From an uncultured Lachnospiraceae bacterium (GTDB taxonomy: Bacteria > Bacillota > Clostridia > Lachnospirales > Lachnospiraceae), in contig CANQUG010000033.1 of assembly GCA_947626985.1 (NCBI GenBank), forward strand, positions 1-39,094: a DNA stretch of 39,094 nucleotides, read 5' to 3'. Positions 33,182 to 39,094 of this stretch are shown one piece after another (positions within the stretch are counted from its first letter, which is position 1; the number at the start of each line of letters is the position of its first letter). Below the pieces are notes generated by a model. It was not told where the DNA came from. It searched no databases and was given only the letters and a program-made list of their open reading frames with translations. The translations under genes and the position numbers were made by a program.

Positions 33182-33928
33182 ATGAAAATTTTAGGATTGG
33201 ACAGCTCCGGGATGGTGGCGTCGGTGGCTCTGGTGGAGGACGACACGCTTCTCGGAGAGTATACGGTGAATTATAAAAAAAACCACTCTCAGACGCTGCT
33301 TCCCATGCTGGATGAGATTGTGAAGATGACGGAGCTGGACCTGGCTTCCATCGACGGAATCGCGGTGGCGGCGGGGCCTGGCTCCTTTACGGGACTGCGC
33401 ATCGGCTCCGCCACGGCGAAGGGACTGGGACTGGCCCTGAAAAAGCCCCTGATTCCTGTGCCGACGGTGGAGGCCCTCGCCTATAATCTGTACGATACGC
33501 AGGGACTGATCTGTCCCATTATGGATGCCAGAAGAAATCAGGTGTATACAGGGATTTATCGTTTTCGGGAGCATTGCCTGGTTACCGTGAAGGATCAGAT
33601 GGCCGTTTCCATCGAGGAGCTTCTGCGGCTGCTGAATGAGCTGGGGGAGAGCGTGACATTTCTGGGAGACGGAGTGCCCGTGTTCCGGGAAAGAATCCTG
33701 GAGCTGGGGAGTTTCCCCTGTTCTTTTGCCCCTGCCCATGTGAACAGACAGAGAGGCGCCGCTGTGGCGGCTCTGGGACTGGAGTATTTCCGGGCGGGAA
33801 AGACAGAGAGCGCCGCGGAGCATTCGCCGGATTATCTGAGGGTATCCCAGGCGGAGCGGGAGAGAGCGGAACGGGAGCGCCGGGCCGCTGCGGCGGATCC
33901 TTCCGGGAAAGGAGAACGCAGCCTATGA
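33182..33928 (+). CDS. tsaB: tRNA t6A biosynthesis protein TsaB
   Basis: TsaB is the inactive ASKHA-fold partner that forms a dimer with TsaD. It opens MKILGLDSSGMVASVAL and has the family block AVAAGPGSFTGLRIGSATAKGL and PIMDARRNQVYTGIY. The 248-aa chain ends in a Glu/Arg-rich stretch (QAERERAERERRAAA) that probably forms a charged helix. The stop overlaps the rimI start as ATGA (33925-33928), so translation is coupled. GGAGAG lies six bases before the ATG. Confidence 0.95.
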   Translation: MKILGLDSSGMVASVALVEDDTLLGEYTVNYKKNHSQTLLPMLDEIVKMTELDLASIDGIAVAAGPGSFTGLRIGSATAKGLGLALKKPLIPVPTVEALAYNLYDTQGLICPIMDARRNQVYTGIYRFREHCLVTVKDQMAVSIEELLRLLNELGESVTFLGDGVPVFRERILELGSFPCSFAPAHVNRQRGAAVAALGLEYFRAGKTESAAEHSPDYLRVSQAERERAERERRAAAADPSGKGERSL

Positions 33929-34359
33929 CCCTTCGGGAGATGACCGTGGAGGATCTGGACCAGGTGATGGAACTGGAAAGGGACCTTTTCCCCGTTCCCT
34001 GGACGAGAGAAGGATATTTTACGTTTCTGATCCGGCAGGATACCATGTTTCTGGCCGTGGAGGAAAAGGGAGAAATCCTTGCCTACTGCGGAGTACTGAT
34101 GGTTCTGGATGAGGGGGACGTGCTGAACGTGGCCGTGAAGCGGGACCGCCAGAGGGAGGGCATCGGGCGCTTTCTCATGGAGAGCCTGATCCGGCTGGCA
34201 GGAGAACAGGGCGTCACCACGCTTCATCTGGAAGTGAGGAAGAGCAATGAAACCGCGATCCGTCTCTATGAGAGAACGGGATTTGCCCGGGACGGCATTC
34301 GCAGGAATTACTATACGGATCCCGCGGAGGACGCCGTTCTGATGACGGCAAAATTCTGA
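33925..34359 (+). CDS. rimI: Ribosomal protein S18-alanine N-acetyltransferase RimI
   Basis: This GNAT enzyme acetylates the N-terminal alanine of S18 in E. coli; the Firmicutes protein may have wider targets. The 144-aa chain has the acetyl-CoA loop RQREGIG after VLNVAVKRDR, then LHLEVRKSNETAIRLYERTGF and RRNYY, the usual RimI ending. It overlaps tsaB by four bases, the common tsaB-rimI arrangement in Firmicutes. Confidence 0.93.
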   Translation: MTLREMTVEDLDQVMELERDLFPVPWTREGYFTFLIRQDTMFLAVEEKGEILAYCGVLMVLDEGDVLNVAVKRDRQREGIGRFLMESLIRLAGEQGVTTLHLEVRKSNETAIRLYERTGFARDGIRRNYYTDPAEDAVLMTAKF

Positions 34360-34400
34360 GGCGGGACGGCAGGGTCCCAAAGCAAGGGAGGGAAGCCGGC

Positions 34401-35636
34401 ATGAAGTTTAAACTGACAAAAATCGAAAGAAACTGGGTGCTGTATGATGTGGGAAATTCGGCGTTTACTCTGCTCGTCGCCACCATCATGCCCATTTATT
34501 TTAATTATCTCGCCGGAAACGCCGGACTTTCTTCCGTGGAATATCTGGCGTACTGGGGCTATGCCGCCTCCGTTTCCACTCTGGTGGTAGCGGTTATGGG
34601 GCCCGTGGCCGGAACCCTGGCGGACACCAGGGATTTTAAAAAGCCTGTGTTTATCGTTTCCCTCTGCATCGGAGCGGCGGGATGCGCCGGCCTGGCGCTG
34701 GCCAGAAACTGGCTGGTATTTCTGACGGTCTTCGTCATTGCGAAAGCCGGATATTCCGCAAGCCTCATCTTTTACGACTCCATGCTCTCGGATGTGACCA
34801 CCCGGGAACGGATGGACCAGGTTTCCTCCCAGGGATTTGCCTGGGGCTATATCGGAAGCTGTGTTCCCTTCGTGATCTGCCTGGGGATCGTGCTGGGCTC
34901 GGGGAAGCTGGGGATTACCATGGAAACGGCCATGATGATCGCCTTTTTTATCATTACCGTCTGGTGGGCGGCTCTGTCCGTTCCCCTTCTGAAGGAATAC
35001 CGGCAGAAGCATTTCGTGGAAAGACAGAAAAATGCAGTGAGAGAGAGCTTTCGCCGCCTTGGGAGAACCTTTCTGAGCATTCGCAGGGAAAAGAAGATCT
35101 TTTTGTTTTTGCTGGCGTTTTTCTTCTATATAGATGGCGTTTATACCATCATTGATATGGCTACGGCTTACGGTTCCGCTCTGGGGCTGGACAGTACAGG
35201 GCTTCTTCTGGCTCTGCTCCTCACTCAGGTGGTAGCCTTTCCCTTTGCCCTGCTTTTTGGAAAGCTGGCCCGGAAATATGCGGCGGAAAAGCTGATTTCC
35301 CTGTGTATTGCCGCCTATTTCGGCATTGCCGTTTTTGCCATGTTTCTTACCAGTCAGATTCAGTTCTGGATTCTGGCGGTGCTTGTGGGAATGTTTCAGG
35401 GGGGAATTCAGGCGCTTTCCAGATCCTATTTTACGAAGATCATTCCGCCCCGGCAGTCCGGGGAGTTCTTTGGTTTTCTGGATATCTGCGGCAAGGGAGC
35501 CTCCTTCATGGGAACGACTCTGGTAAGCGTGATTTCCCAGATCACGGGAAGCATCAATCTGGGAGTGGGAATGATCGCTGTGCTGTTTCTGGCGGGCTTT
35601 GTCCTGTTTCGTCTGACGGCTGCCGTGAGAGATTAG
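34401..35636 (+). CDS. UMF1-family MFS transporter
   Basis: The 411-aa product has about twelve membrane helices. The N-terminal ERNWVLYDVGNSAFTLLVATIMPIYF is the hallmark of the UMF1/Atg22-like branch of the major facilitator superfamily, and GPVAGTLADTRDFKKP is the loop 2-3 motif. A second conserved loop, KLARKYAAEKLISL, follows helix 8. Substrates of bacterial members are not established, though efflux of small metabolites is often proposed. It starts 41 bases after rimI on the same strand and interrupts the t6A genes, but nothing links it to tRNA modification. Confidence 0.9.
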   Translation: MKFKLTKIERNWVLYDVGNSAFTLLVATIMPIYFNYLAGNAGLSSVEYLAYWGYAASVSTLVVAVMGPVAGTLADTRDFKKPVFIVSLCIGAAGCAGLALARNWLVFLTVFVIAKAGYSASLIFYDSMLSDVTTRERMDQVSSQGFAWGYIGSCVPFVICLGIVLGSGKLGITMETAMMIAFFIITVWWAALSVPLLKEYRQKHFVERQKNAVRESFRRLGRTFLSIRREKKIFLFLLAFFFYIDGVYTIIDMATAYGSALGLDSTGLLLALLLTQVVAFPFALLFGKLARKYAAEKLISLCIAAYFGIAVFAMFLTSQIQFWILAVLVGMFQGGIQALSRSYFTKIIPPRQSGEFFGFLDICGKGASFMGTTLVSVISQITGSINLGVGMIAVLFLAGFVLFRLTAAVRD

Positions 35637-35757
35637 CATGACCCCTGCCCCTGACGTATTTTGAATGACATGACAGGATCTGATCGCCGGAAGGCATTTT
35701 ACCGCCGGGGTCTGCGGCCTTCTGACGGCGGATTACGATTAAAGGAAGAGGTTGAAT

Positions 35758-36672
35758 ATGCTGGATATTTGTCTGCTGGGAACAGGGGGAATGATGCCTC
35801 TGCCAAAACGATGGCTCACCGCTCTCCTGACCCGCTATAACGGCAGCAGCCTGCTCATCGACTGCGGTGAGGGAACCCAGGTGGCTGTCAGAGAAAAGGG
35901 ATGGACCTTCAAGCCCATCGATGTAATCTGTTTTACCCATTATCACGGGGATCATATCAGCGGCCTTCCGGGGCTGCTTCTCACCATGGGGAATGCGGAG
36001 CGCCAGGAGCCCCTCACTTTGGTAGGCCCGAAGGGACTGGAGCGTGTGGTGAACGCTCTTCGGGTGGTAGCGCCGGAGCTTCCCTTTCCGCTGGAATTTG
36101 TGGAGCTTACGAAACCGGAGGAGGTTCTGGAGCTGAACGGTTACCGGATTACCGCCTTCCGGGTCAACCATAATGTAACCTGCTACGGATATACCCTGGA
36201 GATACTCCGCCAGGGGAAATTTTCACCGGAAAATGCCAGAGCGCTGAACATACCGCTGAAATTCTGGAACCCTCTTCAGAAGGGAAACACCGTGCAGGAC
36301 GGGGACCGGGTGTATACGCCGGAGATGGTTCTGGGGCCGCCCAGAAAGGGTATTAAGCTCACGTATACCACGGATACCAGACCTGCGGCGTCCATTGTCC
36401 GCAACGCCGCGGATTCGGATCTCTTCATCTGCGAGGGGATGTACGGGGAGGAGGACAAGGCGGAGAAAGCCAGAGGCTACAAGCATATGACCTTTCAGGA
36501 AGCCGCTGTCCTTGCCAGGGATGCGGGGGTGAAGGAGCTGTGGCTCACCCATTACAGTCCCTCCCTCATCCGTCCGGAGGATTATATGGGCAGGGTGCGG
36601 GAGATTTTTCCCAATGCGTTTCCGGGAAAGGACGGAAAATCCGTGGAACTGAATTTTGAGGAGGAAGGCTGA
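35758..36672 (+). CDS. rnz: Ribonuclease Z
   Basis: RNase Z cuts the 3' trailer of tRNA precursors, above all those lacking an encoded CCA. The ATG at 35758 with GAAGAGG upstream is better placed than the in-frame TTG at 35752. The 304-aa chain has the metallo-beta-lactamase motif THYHGDH (60-66), [10 protein letters not shown], the [12 protein letters not shown] segment, TYTTDTRP (bridging Asp) and LWLTHYSPS. Both tRNA genes at the end of this window lack CCA, so they are natural substrates. The stop overlaps the tsaD start by one base (TGATG). Confidence 0.95.
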   Translation: MLDICLLGTGGMMPLPKRWLTALLTRYNGSSLLIDCGEGTQVAVREKGWTFKPIDVICFTHYHGDHISGLPGLLLTMGNAERQEPLTLVGPKGLERVVNALRVVAPELPFPLEFVELTKPEEVLELNGYRITAFRVNHNVTCYGYTLEILRQGKFSPENARALNIPLKFWNPLQKGNTVQDGDRVYTPEMVLGPPRKGIKLTYTTDTRPAASIVRNAADSDLFICEGMYGEEDKAEKARGYKHMTFQEAAVLARDAGVKELWLTHYSPSLIRPEDYMGRVREIFPNAFPGKDGKSVELNFEEEG

Positions 36673-37730
36673 TGGAGAATTGTTCTTTAGACACACGGAA
36701 GGCTGATGGAGAAAAAGATATTCTGATCCTTGCCGTCGAGAGCTCCTGTGATGAGACTGCCGCGTCCGTGGTAAAAAACGGGAGAACGGTGCTTTCCAAT
36801 ATTATCTCTTCTCAGATAGAGCTCCATAAGCTGTATGGGGGCGTGGTTCCGGAGATCGCATCCCGGAAGCATATGGAAAAAATCAATCAGGTGATCGAGG
36901 AAGCGCTGTCCGGGGCGGGGGTGGAGCTTTCGGATCTGGACGCCATAGGAGTCACATACGGGCCGGGTCTGGTAGGCGCGCTTCTGGTGGGCGTGGCCGA
37001 GGCGAAGGCCATCGCTTACGGCGCGGGACTGCCGCTGGTGGGAGTTCATCATATTGAAGGGCATGTCTCCGCCAATTATATCGAAAATCCGGATCTGGAG
37101 CCGCCTTTTTTGTGCCTTATCGTTTCCGGAGGCCATACCCATCTGGTGATCGTGAAGGATTACGGTGAATTCGAAATCCTGGGGCGCACCAGGGACGACG
37201 CCGCGGGGGAAGCCTTTGACAAGGTTGCCCGGGCCATCGGGCTGGGTTATCCCGGCGGTCCGAAGATCGACCGGCTTTCCAGAGAGGGAAATGCTGACGC
37301 CATCGTATTTCCCCACGGGAAAATCAGCGGTTCTCCTTATGATTTCAGCTTCAGCGGGCTGAAGTCGGCTGTGCTGAACTATCTCAACAGCGCCAGGATG
37401 AAGGGGGAAAATGTGGACGCGGCGGATCTGGCCGCTTCCTTTCAGAAGGCGGTGGTGGATGTTCTGGTGGAACATACCATGCTTGCCGCCGGAGATTATC
37501 ATATGGATAAGATTGCCATCGCAGGGGGAGTGGCTGCCAACGGTTCATTGAGGGAGGCCATGAAAAAAGCCTGCCGGGACAGAGGGTATCGTTTCTATTA
37601 TCCCTCCCCTGTTTTTTGCACGGATAATGCCGCCATGATCGGGACGGCGGCCTATTATGAGTTTATCAGGGGCGTCCGCCACGGCTGGGATCTGAACGCG
37701 GTGCCGGATCTGAAACTGGGACAGAGGTGA
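36672..37730 (+). CDS. tsaD: tRNA t6A37 threonylcarbamoyltransferase TsaD
   Basis: TsaD transfers threonylcarbamoyl from its AMP adduct to A37 of tRNA. The 352-aa chain has [28 protein letters not shown], the metal-binding pair H127-H131 in [21 protein letters not shown], and a C-terminal TDNAAMIG with the third metal ligand. The start overlaps the rnz stop; the first 15 residues ([15 protein letters not shown]) extend beyond the usual start and are probably flexible. Partners tsaE and tsaB lie 3 kb upstream on the same strand; the tsaC gene that makes the donor is not in the window. Confidence 0.96.
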   Translation: MENCSLDTRKADGEKDILILAVESSCDETAASVVKNGRTVLSNIISSQIELHKLYGGVVPEIASRKHMEKINQVIEEALSGAGVELSDLDAIGVTYGPGLVGALLVGVAEAKAIAYGAGLPLVGVHHIEGHVSANYIENPDLEPPFLCLIVSGGHTHLVIVKDYGEFEILGRTRDDAAGEAFDKVARAIGLGYPGGPKIDRLSREGNADAIVFPHGKISGSPYDFSFSGLKSAVLNYLNSARMKGENVDAADLAASFQKAVVDVLVEHTMLAAGDYHMDKIAIAGGVAANGSLREAMKKACRDRGYRFYYPSPVFCTDNAAMIGTAAYYEFIRGVRHGWDLNAVPDLKLGQR

Positions 37731-37817
37731 AAAGGCTCTGTTCTCAGGATAATTCCGGAGACAGCGCTTTTTGGCGGACGGACCGTTCACGGTAGATCTT
37801 CAGAAAGGGGAAGGCTC

Positions 37818-38573
37818 ATGGAAAACAATACGGCGATCGTTCTCGCGGCGGGCCGGGGGAAAAGGATGAACAGCAGCATACAGAAGCAGTTTATGGATCT
37901 GGGAGGGTATCCGGTTCTCTATTATTCTCTGAGATGCTTTCAGGACAGTCCTCTCATCAGGGATATCATTCTGGTTGCCGGGGAGGAGGAGATTTCCTAC
38001 TGCAAAAGTGAAATCGTGGAGAGATACGGCTTTTCCAAGGTGTGCGCGGTTGTCCCGGGAGGCAGGGAACGGTATGATTCGGTCTATGCCGGGCTCTGCG
38101 CCTGCAGCGGATGCGATTATGTTGTGATTCACGACGGAGCCAGACCCTTTGTCACGGAGGAGATTCTCAGGAGGGGAATGGAGGGAGTGCGGGCGACGGG
38201 GGCCTGCGTGGCGGGCATGCCCTCCAAGGACACGGTGAAGCTGATGGGGGACGACGGCTGCATCAGCGGGACTCTCAACCGAGACCGGGTGTGGATCATA
38301 CAGACGCCCCAGATCTTTTCCTATTCTATTGTGCGTTCCGCCTATGATAAGCTGCAGGACCAGGACAAGAGCCATATCACGGATGACGCCATGGTTGTGG
38401 AACGGAACGGAGAGGCGTCCGTTCGTCTGGTGGAGGGCTCCTACCGCAATATTAAGATCACCACTCCCGAGGATCTGGAGGTGGGGGAAATTTATTTGAA
38501 AAAGGGAAATTATGTCTTGACACACCGGAAGGATGGTGCTAGAATAAATCCTGCGCTGAGTCAGTTGCGTTGA
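37818..38573 (+). CDS. ispD: 2-C-methyl-D-erythritol 4-phosphate cytidylyltransferase
   Basis: IspD makes CDP-methylerythritol in the MEP isoprenoid pathway. The 251-aa chain has the CTP loop LAAGRGKRM (9-17) with Lys23, VPGGRERYDSVYAGL, VIHDGARPFV, VWIIQTPQIF and TDDAMVVE. All catalytic elements are present. GAAAGGGGAAGG gives the ribosome site. The C-terminus, from about LKKGNYVLTHRKDGA, is longer than the catalytic core needs, and its DNA carries a perfect tRNA promoter (38517-38545). No other MEP gene is in the window. Confidence 0.95.
   Translation: MENNTAIVLAAGRGKRMNSSIQKQFMDLGGYPVLYYSLRCFQDSPLIRDIILVAGEEEISYCKSEIVERYGFSKVCAVVPGGRERYDSVYAGLCACSGCDYVVIHDGARPFVTEEILRRGMEGVRATGACVAGMPSKDTVKLMGDDGCISGTLNRDRVWIIQTPQIFSYSIVRSAYDKLQDQDKSHITDDAMVVERNGEASVRLVEGSYRNIKITTPEDLEVGEIYLKKGNYVLTHRKDGARINPALSQLR
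38517..38545 (+). promoter_or_regulatory. tRNA promoter inside the end of ispD
   Basis: TTGACA (38517-38522), 17 bases, TAGAAT (38540-38545). The start of transcription would fall near 38552, about 43 bases before the tRNA-Ser gene and still within ispD. Confidence 0.85.
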
Positions 38574-38594
38574 AAACGGCGTTTTGCCGCACTT

Positions 38595-38680
38595 GGAGAG
38601 ATATCGAAGTGGTCATAACGAGGCGGTCTTGAAAACCGTTTGTCCGCAAGGGCGCGTGGGTTCGAATCCCACTCTCTCCG
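38595..38680 (+). tRNA. tRNA-Ser (anticodon UGA)
   Basis: The acceptor GGAGAGA (38595-38601) pairs with TCTCTCC (38673-38679), with discriminator G at 38680. The anticodon stem GCGGT/ACCGT encloses the loop CTTGAAA with anticodon TGA. A long variable arm (TTTGTCCGCAAGGGCG region) and the T-loop GGTTCGAATCC complete a class II tRNA of 86 bases. CCA is not encoded, so the 3' end needs RNase Z and CCA-adding enzyme. Confidence 0.97.
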
Positions 38681-38710
38681 CTGGTCAGGTAAAAAAACAG
38701 AAAAAAACAC

Positions 38711-38739
38711 TTGACAAAAGGAAATACAAGATATATAAT
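38711..38739 (+). promoter_or_regulatory. Consensus promoter of tRNA-Ser(GGA)
   Basis: TTGACA (38711-38716), 17 bases, TATAAT (38734-38739): a perfect match to the vegetative consensus. It lies between the two tRNA genes and points at the second. Confidence 0.9.
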
Positions 38740-38817
38740 TATTTTCGCTTTTGGAGGAAAAATCTTTTCATCACTAATTTCACACAGAAACACTTCCTTA
38801 TGTAAGTAGGGCGATTT

Positions 38818-38907
38818 GGAGAAGTACCCAAGCTGGCCGAAGGGGCTCCCCTGGAAAGGGAGTAGGTCGTTGATAGCGGCGCGAGGGTTCAAATCCCTCC
38901 TTCTCCG
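38818..38907 (+). tRNA. tRNA-Ser (anticodon GGA)
   Basis: The acceptor GGAGAAG (38818-38824) pairs with CTTCTCC (38900-38906), with discriminator G at 38907. The anticodon stem CTCCC/GGGAG encloses CTGGAAA with anticodon GGA. The long variable arm (TAGGTCGTTGATAGCGGCGC region) and T-loop GGTTCAAATCC fit a class II serine tRNA, 90 bases. CCA is not encoded. Confidence 0.97.
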
Positions 38908-38967
38908 CTCAGGCGGTTTGATGATTTTGCGGATAACGGAAATGATCAAAAAACCTGAAAAAAGTTG

Positions 38968-38996
38968 TTGACAAGCTTAAAAAGATGTGGTAATCT
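38968..38996 (+). promoter_or_regulatory. Strong promoter, probably of an rRNA operon
   Basis: TTGACA (38968-38973), 17 bases, TAATCT (38991-38996), with an extended TGG before the -10. What follows is an rRNA-type leader. Confidence 0.8.
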
Positions 38997-39094
38997 TAAC
39001 AAGCTGTCGAACGGCAGATACCTTGATAACTGAACAGTGAAACACATACGATTCTCGAAAATTCTTTTACACATTCAAGAGAATGAACCTAAAA
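38997..39094 (+). other. Probable rRNA operon leader (boxA region, pre-16S)
   Basis: CCTTGATAACTGAACAGTGAAA (39021 onward) resembles the CCTTTGAAAACTGAAC element found before and between rRNA genes in Clostridia and Bacilli. A small CTGTC-GAAC-GGCAG hairpin precedes it, and ATTCTC (39051-39056) with GAGAAT (39079-39084) forms an arm near the window edge. The 16S gene itself is not in view. Confidence 0.7.

Noticed and set aside
38584-38805. Plus-strand frame reading RYRSGHNEAVLKTVC...
   Set aside because: It is the translation of the tRNA-Ser(UGA) gene, a well-known false protein.
38539-38949. Minus-strand frame with ESGIRTHAPLRTNGFQ
   Set aside because: It is antisense to the two serine tRNAs and recurs in databases as an artefact.

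Overview
The window reads as chromosome of an anaerobic low-GC-phylum Gram-positive, most likely a Lachnospiraceae-type Clostridia. The reasons are the Firmicutes-specific gene set (HPr kinase hprK, ROK glucokinase with a CxCGxxGC zinc site, DUF1846, DUF3784, UMF1-type MFS, monoderm-style PBP1A), strong AGGAGG-type ribosome binding sites, and the tRNA/rRNA arrangement. The backbone is GC-rich. One block, about 900-9,090, is visibly AT-rich with different codon use and looks acquired.

Layout. (1) 1-892: tail of an upstream gene, a 58-60 bp tandem repeat, greA and its terminator. (2) 923-2315, minus strand: an AbiE-type (type IV) toxin-antitoxin pair with an intact antitoxin and a toxin broken by an internal deletion. 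(3) 2597-9073: an AT-rich signalling/export island. It holds an AgrA-like LytTR response regulator, an AgrC-like GHKL kinase, a lipoprotein, three separate six-helix permease-like proteins and one ABC ATPase. A pair of 9-bp direct repeats with a 12-bp spacer, the usual LytTR operator geometry, lies just before the lipoprotein-ABC operon. No peptide gene is recognisable. (4) 9163-12438: a phosphate module of Na/Pi cotransporter, PhoB/PhoP-type regulator and PhoR-type kinase, behind a promoter carrying 11-bp-spaced TTTACA/TTAACA repeats (a Pho box). (5) 12614-13586: DUF3784 membrane protein and a YbaK-type deacylase. (6) 13734-20145: two esterases, an ATP-grasp enzyme, a sugar nucleotidyltransferase, a NahK-like sugar kinase and GalE. 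This is a coherent but uncharacterised nucleotide-sugar/glycoconjugate cluster. GalE has Cys at the residue that lets the enzyme accept N-acetylated sugars.

(7) 20203-28090: DUF1846 (minus), ftsH, uvrC, hprK and glcK, each transcription unit with a clear promoter or terminator. (8) 28256-32571: PBP1A (minus) with a very acidic, Tyr/Trp-rich tail, yigZ behind another tandem repeat, and a cyclophilin (minus). (9) 32599-38573: a symmetric divergent promoter drives the cyclophilin one way and tsaE-tsaB-rimI the other. Then come a UMF1 transporter, RNase Z, tsaD and ispD; the t6A tRNA-modification genes dominate this segment. (10) 38517-39094: two serine tRNAs (UGA, GGA), each with its own TTGACA promoter, and a third strong promoter with a leader typical of an rRNA operon whose 16S gene should lie just past the end of the window.

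The best candidates for something undescribed are the 2878-9073 LytTR/lipoprotein/ABC island and the 13734-20145 esterase/ATP-grasp/nucleotide-sugar cluster. All functional statements rest on motif reading; no database search was made.
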